64,000 bases of DNA, taken from contig NC_089561.1 in the NCBI RefSeq assembly GCF_040115645.1, positions 1,860,001-1,924,000 of the forward strand, written 5' to 3'. The notes under the pieces are model-generated. The model saw only the letters and a list, made by a program, of their open reading frames with translations, searched no databases and was not told the DNA's origin. Origin of the DNA: Euwallacea fornicatus (taxonomy: Eukaryota > Arthropoda > Insecta > Coleoptera > Curculionidae). The position numbers and the translations under genes are program-made. Within the stretch, counting starts at the first letter, position 1. Each line of letters starts with the position of its first letter. Below, one piece after another: positions 21,252 to 35,200 of this stretch.

Positions 21252-23200
21252 GTTTACTTAGTTTCACGTCGGCTTCTTCACTAAAAATGAGGTTGTACTG
21301 CGATGTAGTATTTATTTATGATAATGCTGCGACAGTACTACTTGCGCATCAGTAACCAGGCAACTTTTTCGTCCAAGGGTAGTACCGTGCGAACATTTTA
21401 TAAGATATGAAGAAGGGCGGGGCGAAGGGGTGATATGAAAACAATATTGTAATTCCGTCTTAATTTGTTTAATTGATTTTTTGTATTTTTACGTATAGAT
21501 TGTTCCTTGTAGGGACGATGTGTGTCCCGCAATGCTATTTCGTCCGGTTTGGGACCACATTGATGCTGGGGCATAGGGGATTTATAAACTCAGTGTCGGA
21601 GGGTATAAAAAAGACAAATTCATTCAAGTTATTTCACTAGTTGAGGCTTTTTTGGAACATACTATACACCACAATGATGCAGATAAGAGCAAATTGCTGA
21701 TGTACTTGTTTTTCGAAATTTGGGTTGATGCCCATTAAAATTTATGGAAACAATTTTATGTCATTAAATTTTGAAGAGCCGAGAATGGGAGACAATAAAC
21801 TGACATTATATGGGTTTTAATAATGATATTTTTGCTTTAATCAGATACTGAAAATTGCATAAGAAAACACACAATTAGCACTCGCAATCAGACTGTTAGC
21901 GGCAACTCGAAAACAACAAAAATCCGACTCTTACGATGCTGTAATTTACCAGACAATGGAGGATTATTTGATAATTCGACGGATCAATAAGGTCGCAAAT
22001 ATTGATACTGGGACTAAACAATACAGTGCGACTCCGAATCTTCTTATAAGCGATAGTCGAAATCAATACCGAATTTCTCATTACACTTAACGAAATTAGT
22101 CGCACATGTTCCCCTCGTAACTGGTTCGATTTGCGTCTTTTACCAGTTAAGCAAATCAAGACTTGGTGGTGTCAACTTATCAATTGACTTGTGGCCCCCA
22201 TTGATATTCGAAGCAAGTTGATGACCAGTTTATATTTACAGTAGCAGATATTTAATAATTATATAATTAATGGTGTTTTGAATGTTTTTATTATCAGTTA
22301 GTTGCATTGATTGGAAAAATTGGATTGGATCGTTTTTTTTAAGTAGGAAAAAGATGAGCCTGCTAACCTATCCTTACTAACCTAGGCTCTAATTTTTCTC
22401 TTGGAGAAGTTTCTAAGAGCGCAATTTTAGTCAGAAATAACTTTCAGTTTTTACGAATATTCCTTTGGACACGCAATTTTTAACATGTAATATATATATT
22501 TTTATTCGCATATGATTCACAATTCGTTACCATAAAACAACAATAACTGAGTGGATTATCTTATAAGTAAACATACTCCAAATCCAGCTCCTAATTCCAG
22601 CTGGTTTCATCATTTTTCTAAAATTTTCAATATTAAACTTTCACTTAGGAATAGCGGCGTTACATCAACCCCTAAATTACTCGTACGACTAGAACTTAAC
22701 GTTGCAATTAGTTGAACGAAAGTAAAATACAATTTCCATTATACGCATGTAAGATGAGTTTTGGGTGAATTGTTCGACCTGTGGGCCACGGCAGAATAAC
22801 TGATTGAGAACTAAGATACCTACTACCTAGAGTATATACATAAAAAGCCAAAAACGGTTCTAATTAATTTTACAGAATTATCAGGACTGCAATTAATTGT
22901 AAATAGATGGCATATTATGAAGCGTATAGAGGATTCTTATCTTAGTAATTAGTATTATAACACTTTGGCTTGATTTACACTGTAGCGTTGAAATGTACAA
23001 TAAACTGATCTTTTCAAAGGTGCAACTATTTTGCAAGCTACAACAAAGCTTATACGCTATATTATTATTATTATTATTATTGTTATGGAGATAGTAACTC
23101 TTCCCTCTGGAACTTTTATCTTCCCTACTAATACTCAAATAAGCCAAACATCACATAGAATTATCATTGAATTACTGACTGAAACACCTTTACCCGGGTT
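21252..23200. other. Intergenic region between SORD (5') and Rabconnectin-3A (3')
   Basis: Holds the SORD promoter at its left end. A long ATT repeat sits at about 23060-23083. Just left of this gap, inside SORD intron 1 near 21048-21058, AAACACCCTG reads on the minus strand as CAGGGTGTTT, a sequence often seen at insect transposon ends; no partner end was found. An open frame at 21896-22159 has no recognisable features. Confidence 0.4.
23060..23083. repeat. (ATT)n microsatellite
   Basis: About eight ATT units in a row, immediately downstream of the Rabconnectin-3A gene. Simple sequence repeat of no evident function. Confidence 0.85.
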
Positions 23201-26200
23201 CTAGTGGTGATTGAGAAGCGTTTCCCTGTCAGGAAGTTGTCGTACTTTCATGCTTCCATCTACACCGCATGAAAACAGCCTGCCATGGGCGTCAATCTGG
23301 ATTTGGGTCACGCCTTGTCCGATATTCTTGAAAAATGATCCGCGAGCGTGTTCTGCGGGCAGAGACAAGAGGACGTTTGGCACGGCCACGCCCCAAATCT
23401 GGAAAATAATTAAACGGAAATGAAAACCAATCAACTGGCAATTCTGAGAATAATTCAGGCAGGGTAAAACGTCAAACGACATCCTATTAACTTTGCATTC
23501 TTTGTTTAAACAAAAACATACCTTGATATCCCCATCGGCGGAACCCGTGGCAAAATAGTCCTCATGAGGATCGATGGCTATGCATTTGACGGCGCTTTCA
23601 TGTGCGCTAAATTTGTGTCGCACCGCTTTAGAACGCACATCAATGAGGCACACGTCACCTTTCTTACCCGCAGATATCAATACCTGGAATACAAGCTCAG
23701 TTTAAGAGTCTGATACTTTCAATACCGAGTGTTTGAACGAACTTGATGCTGGGGCGCAAAAACCAGACTGCTGGCCCCTTGATCATGACACGCAAATGCC
23801 ATCACCAGCGCCTTGTTGTGAGGCATTATCGAGTCCCAAATGCAGACATTCTTGTTCTCCGAGCTGTGGCCAGCTAAAACGGACGCGTTCCACCTTAAAC
23901 TGTGCGATCTTGTTTAAACTACTTACCAGTGGCTAGAAGGCTGCATGAACCTAAGAAAACGAAGTCGCTGATGCCTTTGTTGTGACAAAGGTGTGTCTGA
24001 AATTGAGAGTTGAGACGTTGCGAGGGGAATGATAATGGGTAAGCCTTACGAAAAAGGGCCATGTAACGCTGGCACTTAAGCCCACTTGGAAGAGACTGAG
24101 TTTGCCGTCAGAGTCTGCGACTCCGAATTTATTGCCGTGCTGCGAGAAACGAAGCCTCGTGACTTTGGCGAAGGTGCCTGGAGGCCTTGGAGTGGCCACT
24201 GGCTGCTGGTGGCCCCATTCCCAGAGGTGAACCGAGCCATCGGTGCCACCAGTGAGATCTAGTTATTAATCATATAAAATTCCGCTGAGAAAATACAAAA
24301 TTCAAAGCTTACAAAGAGGCAGAAGAGGGTGGGACGTTATCCTTCGCACTCCGTCCACTTTGTGCTTCAGCACCTAAAGAAGAGAAGACAATTACATAGG
24401 GGGAAACTCAGAGAGTTAAGTGCTAAGAATTGTGTGGATGTCTGGCACCATAAACACATTTTTGGAAAAAAAAGTACATCAGGAACGTATTAATCTACAG
24501 TGAAACATGCTTTAGCCAACCCAAAGCAATGCGAGTGGGTGCAGTCAAAACAACTAAAATCCAATCAAATCATTAGCTGAACAGTCGAATTCGGCCGGAC
24601 TACTCAGATGTATCTCAACGCGAACACGCTGTATAGAGAAGTTAATTTAGTCCAGTCGAAGTCGCTGCCTATTTGAACATTATTAACGTTAAATTCTCAA
24701 AGAACAATCAACATTTTCGTCACTTTCAAAAACTGTCTGCTTTGAACTCACCAAAATGGAACCGGAGGGCATCTGTAATAAGAACATTGTGAATGATTAA
24801 TTAATTGTTCCATGTGTTAGTTCAGTGTTCAATTTTAGTGAATATGAGCAGTTAGTTCAGTTAGTGAAGCGGTTCAACACATCCCACATGAAACACTCTT
24901 TACTAATGTGATGATTAAACGTTTTAGGCATACTGTACAATCGGCTGTGTATAAGACACATACAGTGCATCGCCATGATTAGTGCCAAAGACTTCTATAT
25001 ACACTAGTGCTATTTACACGATTCATGCGATAATGGAAATAGGGAGAGTTTATTCTAAACTTTACTCGGCCTATTTTCAAGAACCTAGCTGAAGTGACTG
25101 TTAAGAGCACTTAAGCAAGCACTTAGATAAACTCTATGTCTCAAATAATCGACGAAGAGTGAAAGCTATCTAACACCGAACATAACTGGCCGTGTAGGAA
25201 CACACACCGGTCGAAGCATGTGTGCCGACCGAAGCAAGACGAGTTGGACAAAATTCGCATCTTGACAGCCTGGGAAGCTTAACCCCTTCATCTAAGCAAC
25301 CGTACAAAAGTATTAGTAATCGAGGCTTATTGCGACTATTTCGTATCAAAAAGTAATCAGGTCAACTAATGACTATTTTACACAACGGACACGAGTTTAA
25401 TAAAACTATTACTCAAATTTGCATGTTCATTCAGCAGAAGTTAAATAATGCAGATAAAGTGCCAGGAAAATGGATTGTGCTCGATGTGCACAGAGCAGTG
25501 ATGATAGTAATTGAAGCACATTCGGTTTCGTGTTCGGCAATTGTGTAAAACAGCCACTAACACAACGTGAAAACCTTAAATTACAATTCTCAGTCTCCAA
25601 TTGTCGTGTAGGGTTAGCGGTAAGGCAGTCATTATTAGTACGAAATTGGGTGAGAAAACACGTATTTTTTCATTTTTGCTGTTAAAATGTGTTAATTAGG
25701 CCCAAATCATTATCGAGATGCTGACACTTTGGCAGGAGCAGCGTTTCCATCTAAATGAAGGGGCCTCAATTTAAAACTTAAGAAAAAGTTTGTTCCTCCG
25801 CTAAATTTGTCAACACTTCAATGATTTCGTTCGCAGGCGCTCATAAACGGCAAAAAGGGGCATAAGAATGCAATTGAAACTCACCACGCTGGCACCTCTG
25901 CCGCTCTGGCTTCCAATCCCTGATTGCGGGCTACTCGGCTGCGTGTCTTTGCTCTTATCTCCCGCGCTTTGGATCACCAAAAAGGGAGGAACTGTGCTGT
26001 CTGGGCAGTCTTTAGTTAGATTCAATATGTCCAGCTCACACTCATCCTCTAGCCATGACGGCAGTTCCAGGAGCAGCGAAATGTCCATCTCTTGAAGCTC
26101 GCGCGGGGTCGCCACTACAATCAGACCCCCACTTTGCTGAAAGTACACATGAAATAGTTTAAGCACTGTGTAAGTTCTATGCTGTCATTCACTTCTCCGC

Positions 26201-29200
26201 TAGAATTTTTCTTAAATCAAATATGATTTCCCTAAATTATCATTAATTTCATGGTATTACTGATTAAACTAGGAAAATGGCAACGTCGTGCTTGGCATTT
26301 GTTCTCAAATTGCAACTTCAACGTTTTTGACACGGAATCATTGTTGAAATGTCACTTTAGAATTATTGCAACGTTGCCGGAGTGAGCAAAACGCACTTAC
26401 GAGGTTTAATGAAAAGGCAGATATGGAATCCTGCTCCTTGTGAATAATTCTTACTGGTTCTAAGGCAGTTTCTGGCGTAGGAATAACTTCATCTATGGTT
26501 GTTGTTGATCTAAATTTGAAAGATTGTAAACCGGAAGTTTTCCTCGTTTGGCCGAATTACCTCCGCTTTCCTCCGAACACCGCACGTATAAAAATATCGT
26601 GAACTGGCTCTTGGTGCACCAAATACTGCCACAGCAGTCGCGCCGAACTTGCCGAGCTCTTGTTGGCGAAAGGTGTGTTGTGCGGCTCCAGTAATTGCCT
26701 GATAAATCGATGAAGAACCTCGTAATGGTTGTAAATTTCGCGACTTACCTGTATTTTTGGATGGGAGGACCCGTGGTGGTGCTTTCGACAAAACATCCGG
26801 GAATATATTCGGGAGGCGCTTGCCTCAACTCCAGCTCGCGCTTCAAATTCTCCTGCCAATTCGTGAGGCTCCGTAGAGCGCTATGGATCAACGGGCTTGC
26901 CACTGGTAGTTCCGAGCTTTCCAGTCCTGCAACCTTAAAGAAACCAAAAGTAAGAAATCGGTAATTTTTGTATTTCGGTTTAGCTACCCCCAAAAATTCC
27001 TGCAGCTTATTCTGGCAGATTCTCAAACTTGCTAGCTTCAACACCAGCCATGAATAGGAATTCGGATCCGAGTGTTCCGTATTGGCCACTTTGACTGCTA
27101 CAGTGCTGGTTACCGGGCCGTCAAAAACATCTTCATCCTCGTCCTCTTCCTCGTTTTCACTCTCCACCTCATCCACGTAATAGTTAGATTCAGGCTAAGC
27201 ATAATGAATAAATCGTTAGCTATTTAAATTTTTCAAGTAGTACTAAGACGGACACCTTTTGCAACAAAAAGGCCAAAATGCTCATTTCCGGAGGAACGAA
27301 CTGCTCACGATAGGTCGGCTTGTCTTCTTTCATAACGCTGGATTGTGGGCCTAATATTTTCGTGTTTAGCTTCAGCCTCTGTTTGCTCAGCCAATTCGCA
27401 GGGAAGCTGGATTCCTCACTGGGCGTTTGGATGCTGGTTTGGGATTGTAAACCATGGTGGTGAATGCCGGGATTGCTAGTCAGGCTAGCTGTGCGCAAAA
27501 GCTTCTTCACACCCCCTCCAAACAATCTTAAGTGGAAAAAATAATTGCATCGGAATTATAACTCTTAATAAACTTGTTTCACATACTTTCCCCACACATC
27601 TCCTTCGAGTTTATGGGCAGTGACGTGGAAGAGAATTACGCAATCGCAAGTGACCAGACCATAAAGCAGTAGGGCTAAATATGTAGCTGTAAATGCTTCA
27701 CATAAGAGGACTGTCAATCTGGGAGTGTCCTCGTCTTTTTCCCGGGCTAGTAGGGCTCTTAAACTGGTGACTCCAGGCCATTTTGACGGCAAAGTCACGA
27801 TTTGAAGACTTTCGTTTACCGAAACCTTTCGTTTTCTTCCCACGAGGTAGGTTGAGATGAGGTCCTGGAAAAATAACAACAATTAGCTTGCAATACCAGT
27901 AAATTTAAAACTAAATATCATAGGAAAATCAGTATTTTCAGTTGATGGTGTAACCCCGATGAAATCTGAGAGACAAGATGGGAGCAGGCGGAATGTGATT
28001 CCTATATTGGTTTCTAAGTCGTAGGATCACCTATATTTCCACGATTCTGAAAGCTTTTTGAAGCTTAATGGAGTTCTTTAAAGTGACCCAAACACGATTC
28101 ATGTATAAACCCTAGAGATATAAGCGTTTATTACTTGAAACTCACCTGCGTTTCCTGTATTGACGCCTTAAACGTATCCGAATCGCAGAGGGACTGGTAA
28201 ATGCATGCCGACAGGGCGATGGCCAAATCTCTCAAAACCAGTAATTGATTTTGATCGGTATATGGATTTCTGAATTCCACCATCTATCAAAAACATTGAA
28301 CAACGTGACTTATGTTTATATGATGCAATTTTATTCTTTATACATACGAAAAGAAATGAACGCTCACCGTTTGCAACATATCATGTGTAAGACTTTGCAG
28401 ATAGCGAATAGGATCCGCGATAACTGTTTTACTGCTAGCAACACTGGCTGCCAATAAAGGCAGACTTGTCGGGAAGGGAAGAGGGCTGAGCAACTGTTGA
28501 TGGGTTTTCTCCTGCTGTAGCTCCTGCAATAGTAGCATCAGCTCCATCCTCACTGACGCCAGGCCGCCAGTGGCGCCGTGCAGGGAACAGTAACTTAAGA
28601 GGGTGCGCAACAACGTCTCATTGCCTGAAAAGAAAAAGGACTATAGTCAAAAGGCTTATGAAAAAAAAATAGTGATTGCGCCGATATATCGATGATTTCT
28701 CCCCATTCAGCTTTAATGCAGGTCATACGATTGGTGAACTGTAAACCCGGGAGTTAATAAATTTAACTAATTTACTTGCCTCTTAACCACCGCTTTCGTT
28801 TAGCTGCTCTCTGCACCTTCGCCTCAAAGTCCAGCTTTTCTTGCACCAAAATCTCGTGTAAGGTTGGTTTGAGGTTGACCTCAATACTTTGATTGTGCTC
28901 CGGCTCTGGAGATTGTTCCAAATCGGAATCCACGTCGGAGGCCGTGTAATTGCACAGGTCCTTCAAGGCTTCCACTTCTTTTTCCAGCCAAATATACAGT
29001 TGGTACCGCAGCTGACCACCTGAAATTTATCAATTAACTTTATGCCTGTCACTTATTCATTAACCAACCATCCACTTCAAATCCCGTGGCCAATGTGGAA
29101 AGTTCCTCCATAAGAATCTTCAAGCACGCAACGAATTTAAGCTGTTGCGCCATAATGTCCACTTGGTTTTGAGCCTCCTCTTCCCTCTCCTCTTCCACTG

Positions 29201-32200
29201 TCTGCTCCCTTGCCAGCTCCTTGTGTTTATCACCAACGATTTTCATGGATATTCCTCCAGTAGAATCGTCGGACCCCTCGTCCTCCTCGTCACTCCATTT
29301 CAAGTTTAAATCGTCAGTTTTAACTCCAGAATTCACGGGACCGCTCCAATCGAAACCAGCGGAACTTTGATTGATCACAGGTTTGCTGTCCCAGGATATA
29401 ATCCCAGTGGCGATTTCCTCTATGGTGCCTTCATTTTGTGTCTTAGGGGAGGTTACAGGAGTGGCCTTTAGTTTATCAGGCACCACTAATGGCAGCTTGG
29501 ACAGAACTTCTAAAGCCAGAGCTGGACAACCCGCCCTGAAGTGTCCATGGGCAGTGGCAAAGTAAAGTTGCCTCTCCAGGGGAGTTATGAACTCTTCTGC
29601 GATGATTTGCTTGCCATCTTTCCAGATTTTTCTTTGTCCGCTAGACGCTAGATTTTGCCGAACTAACAAAGGATGCGTGCGCAGATAAACGTAGAAATTG
29701 AACACATTCGGGTCTGCCTCTTTGGTTTCTCGGGCCTCGTCGTCATGGGCCGGATGCTGGGTGCCTGCATTGCCTATCAAAAGGGTGCTCAAAGAGCCCT
29801 GATAGTCTTTCAAGGCCCAAAGGGCCATGGAACGCATGAAGGGATCGGGATGGGCTTTGGTTAAGTCCACGTTTTCGCCTGCAATTTTTTTAGTTTGAGG
29901 ATGAGTCCACTGTGCTAAAGAATAAATTACCATTTTCATCGCATCCCAAAATTTCCGTATAAAGCAGCGTCTTCAGACCGTCTCCGTCGCCTTCAAACAG
30001 GCGAGTAATGATGATGGCCAACTGGACATCTTCGATTTTGTGAATGCAAATTTGGACTGCATCCTTTAAGTTTCCAGCCAGGAGGAAAAAGGCGGCTGCA
30101 TGATCGAATCTTTGCTTCCCCAGTAAGGCATACGCGTTCTTTAAAGCAGCTTTACGCCAGCGCTCCTCGGAGAAATTGTTAGAGAAGAAATCGGTCATTT
30201 TCTTGTCCCTTTTGGATCTGAAAGAATTACGTATAAAAATCTTTCATTGAAGCCTAAATTAAGACTTCGAAGGTACCGATACAAGCCCCACAGCAAATTC
30301 TTCTTGTTCATGGCCAAATAGTAAAGTGCCGCATCCATGGGGTCGTCGTTGGCCTGATAGGCAGCTTTGGCCAAAATCTGAATGCTCGTTCTGAGCAAAT
30401 TCAAATTCCGGATCCACCAGCCGACCCCCAGCTCCCTTAATTGCATCCATGTTGGTTCTCCTTTGGCATAGCTAGGGATTAAGTTCAGCAATTCTTCTTG
30501 GCTCTCTGAATGGAAGGCCCAGGCCAAGTTGTTACTGCCCACTCCGTTTTTCTGAAGTAGAGATCTCTGGGCGAGCGGCAGACACCTCAAGAGATAGCTG
30601 TAGTGCTTCATTGCGAGTAAGAACCGCAAGCCGCAATCGTCCAGGCTATCAGTCATTACTTCTTCATTTTGATTTATGAGGTTTTCTTTTACCATTGCGG
30701 ATTTCGCAGCGTCTATTGCGAACCTATAAAAAAATGTCGCATTTAAACTCGTTGGTAAATCATAAACTTACCTTTCCGCTAAGTCTGTGTTACACGTCGC
30801 AACAGTGTCGGCTAATGCCAGCAAATGCATTTGATCCAAACTAGAAAGACCCGGTAAATGCATGTGGGTCAACAGCCTCGATAAAATCCGACCTTGTTTC
30901 GGGGTGAAATGCGTGAGTCCTGCGTTCCTCTCTGAAGCCCTGCGTTCCCTTAAACAAACCTCCTCATCCTCATCCAAAATATTATCTAAAGACTCCTCCA
31001 TTATCACATTGTTGTCAAACAGCTCATTATAATCTTTGTTCTCTTCTTGCGTCAAGGGCATTTCTTTATCGGCCGCAAGAAGCGTCCACAAGGGCAAAGG
31101 AGGAATATTGCTTATCTCATCATAATCCAGAGTAATCTCACTAATACTAGCTCGATGTTCGGGACTGCCCGCAGGGTAACTGACCGAAAGCGTCCTGGAT
31201 CTGGCCCATCCCTGGATATCTTCTGAAGGTTCCTGATTGCCGCCAATGCACTTCACCAAATGAGCCAGAATAGCTTTAACCCATCTGATTTTGCCGGAAT
31301 TGAGGAGTTCCATCAGTTGCTTCGGGTGATATTGAGGTAAAACCGGACAAGCAATACGTGAGGCCTCAAATAGTCCGTAATCGGGCATGTAGTCGAGATG
31401 TTGGTCTTTGTTGCGCTTGCGGTCCAGGATTTGAAGGTTCACGGAACTGATGCGGCCTAAAGTGGGTACTGCGGCTAATTTTCGTTGGTTTTCGTGGGTC
31501 AGGGTCCTAAATGATAATCATAAAACACTGATAAACAGACGAATTGTGATCTAAATCGTACCTAAAGTCCATTTCTCGGCTGCTGTCAGACTCGGTAAGA
31601 CTGTTCTGTTTCTGACTCTGCTGTTGCGATTTCCATTGGGTGTAAACGTGCATTTCCGAGTCCATTCCTACCACCAAAATCCCGTCTCTCACCCAGCTGA
31701 TCTGCATGGGCAAAGCCGGCAACCCATCAGCTGTGTGAAGCTCAATTTTCCTGAGAGTCATCCATTTGAAGTCTTCTGCAAATATTTCCTTAAATTTAGT
31801 AATTTTCGGATGAACTCATTGTATAAATGTACGTAATCAATTAGAGGATCTTGGTTAAAATCATTTACTATTCACCATCCTTCTAACAATATGGGCTTAG
31901 GGTTAAAATTTGAAAACTTCTCTTTTCAGGAATCTGCTAGTTTTTGCCTCTATACTGAGGCTTTCTTAATGCTAAAAGTAGATGTTGAAACGTTGGCTGT
32001 TTTCTGAAAAGAGACTTTTTCAATTTGCCTGTTCTAAACTCAGACCCAACCTATACATTCGTATGGAGGGCATGAACGGTGCTTACTCTATTCACATGTC
32101 CGACTCACCAACAAACATAGGCTGTGCCAAGGAACTGGCTTTCCTCAAAATCGGCCTAAAATTATTCATGGACTCTTTCATTGCCTTAACATTTGCTTGC

Positions 32201-35200
32201 GCAAGATCTGTGGACAAAGGCGTGTATAAAAGGATCTTGCTGCCGCAGGCCACAGTCAAAACATGAGAACCGTCCTCGTTAGACACCCAATCCAGCTGCA
32301 CTATGTGTTTCTGTGTCAAAGGGCAGATATTGCCCATTTCTGAAATTGATTTCCTCAGGGATTGCAAAGTAGTAAAGCTGGGTACCGCTAATAAAGTCGG
32401 CTTTATGGCCTCGGTTGAGAGCATGTTGTTTTGCCGGTCATCCGCAGACAATGTGTGTAACACTTCGTTGATTCGCTGCTTCTTCTTAAGAGTGCGCGAG
32501 TCGTATAAATAGCTCAAATCCAAGTGTTTGTTGATGTCAATTCGCGGCAAATGTATATTTTTCAAGTGGATTATATCCTCGAGGATCCACTCAGTACCGC
32601 CGGTAGACTCGCACTCATAAATTGCCACACAAAGGTTAATATATCGAGAATCCTGATCGGCTTTATTAGGTCTTGTGAAGCTTTTCCCATACTTATAAGC
32701 ACAAGCCAATCTTCCCGAGTACGCTACACTGATATTCAGTACCTGGCCCTCGATTTCAATAGCGGATTCCTTAATCATATTCCACTCCGACCATACTTTA
32801 TTGGTATTTACAATCTCTCCGTTTTCTTCTAACATTAACGCAGATAGTTCTTCAACGTGATGCGGAAGAGTGGACACAGCCCAAAATCTAATAACTCCGT
32901 CGCTGCATGCGGTGGCAAAGCAATAGGGCGCCAGACAAGCGGGGTAAATTGACGCTGAACTCAAATGGCCAGCTGCTGCAGTGGCGTGCACTATTTCCAC
33001 CCCATCGGGCAGGGGCAACACTTGTTTAATCTCCCTTTTTACAGTCAGAGTGATGTGAGGAGTGACTTTGTCTTGTTTCAGATGTAGCGATTCAACACTA
33101 TTGCGTCGAGAAAGATCGTTTTCGTCTTGGACTAAGTTCGAATCTGGGACATACATTTGACTGGCCGTTAGAGCTAGATCGCTGTCCGTTGAAGCTATAG
33201 TAAGCTTCCAGGTGTGAATTATCGTGTTCTGATCAGTGCAGTCCAGCAGAACTATGTAAAAAGGCTCTTCGAATACTGATGATTGTTGTAAGTCGACCAT
33301 GGCGTCTAGGTTTGCGGGTTTTGCGGAACTTCTTTGGCCTGCAATTTGACGAATCTTTTATGTGACAAACGAGTAGAAACACGTGAGCTTTACCTGTTAT
33401 TAATTGCTCTTGATAGACATGCAAGAACGTGGTATTTTGCCACTGTATCGCCTCGGCAATGGTCTCCAACTGTATGATACACCCAGGCCTGGAAGTGCTC
33501 TGCTGCGACACTATGTTGATGTTATCCAGCAATTCGTCCTCATTGAAAGAGGACAAATCAGAAACGTCGCTCATATCGTGATCATGATGCTTCTGCCTCG
33601 ACTCTTTGCAAGCCAAATCGGCTAACAATGTCCGGGCATCAATAACAGCTTGGTAAACCCTCAGGCATTCCCCGTCTGAGGCCACGAAACAAGCGCTTGG
33701 AGAATTGGAGAGATTTCCAAGAGTGCTTGATGGCAAAAGCGTGGGAATCCAAGCTACATTGCTGAAAGCTGCCGGTTCTGGGGAGCTAATCCTGGCCAAT
33801 TCACAAATACCCCCGGATTTGGATAGCGGACCTACAGCGTCTACTTTCCAAAGGATCAGCTCGCTACAGAATCCCTGCAATTTGGTTTGAAAGAGGCGAT
33901 GAATAATCGATATTTACGGACATACGTTTGATTTCATAGGGCCCTTTTGATCCACGATATTGTGGTGACTAGTAGTGAGTAGCAGAGGCAAAACTGGATG
34001 GCAAGTGATGTCGTTCACTCTGAAACGGTGTCCTGAAGCCCGGCTCTTGTGGCCAATACTCAGGACTTGGGCAAACTTGCTTTGGTCCGCAAAGGTCAAA
34101 TGCCACAAATTTAACGTGCCATTATCGTGCTTGGTCACTAAATACACCACTGGGACTGAGTCGTTCTGGTCTTCAGCGCAGCAAATACTCTGAAGTTCCT
34201 TTGGATATCAATACCAATTAAAAACCAAAAAACACTACCAACCTCAGAGCAAGGTTTGTTTTCGTCTTCTTCTTTGACGCTGCTCAGGTTTCTATTGCAG
34301 TACTCCCGATTCACAGCTTCTTTGACCAAATGTTTGACCAACGGGGTAGTACTATAAAGACTAACAGTGGTGGACATGCTCATGGAGTCGCCTATGGGGA
34401 AGGCTGAGGGGATTCTCGTTGAAAACGAGACTTGTGCCTGGCGGAAGGAGCCGGGATGGAACTCATCTAACCACTCTACAACCCTATAGGTTTTCAATAA
34501 AACTGAAAGTTTTTTGATGTGAAACACTGAGTGTGTGTTTAAATTATTGAACTACACAATACGACCCACAAATACTTTAAAGTATGTTCATGTCTGAGAG
34601 ACGCAACAGTAGGAAAAAATATGTAATCGTTTCCACCAAGAGCGTAATAAACGTAGTCACTGTCCAATATGAAGCCTTCTCAGTGTAACGTTGGTGTGTT
34701 TGTGTATGATGGGTTGCCAATTATCAGGGGCAAACTATACTAAATTAGTTATGTTTACAAAGTTATCATTCACCCTAGTTGGAGTTCGATTTCTTTTAGT
34801 TTGTCATGAAATTTTCATCTTACCAAATTAAAAAGCTGCCATCAACCGGGTGTATACTGAACAGCAAATCTGGACTATGATGCCAATCTCTTAGGAAACT
34901 TTCAATGCGCGCATCTACTCCATCTGACGCTCCAGATTCCAGATTCGGATCCAAAGAATTTTCCTCCGAATCGGGATTCTCGACCACAGGTCTTCAATGC
35001 GCAGAAATTAACTCACAACTTCATACGTACACCAATGTATTTACCTAGCAAACTCCTCTAAAAACAACTCTGCTTGTAGACTGAACTGCATTTCCTTGTT
35101 GTCCAACCAGTGTAATACGAAAGCGGGTCTTGGGTTGTAGTAACTTATGCTCGGTACCAAAGGAATGTCGGTTTCTGCGTTGACTGATGCGGCTAAATGA

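Noticed and set aside
21896..22159. 87-codon minus-strand frame upstream of SORD
   Set aside because: No recognisable motif and a random-looking composition.
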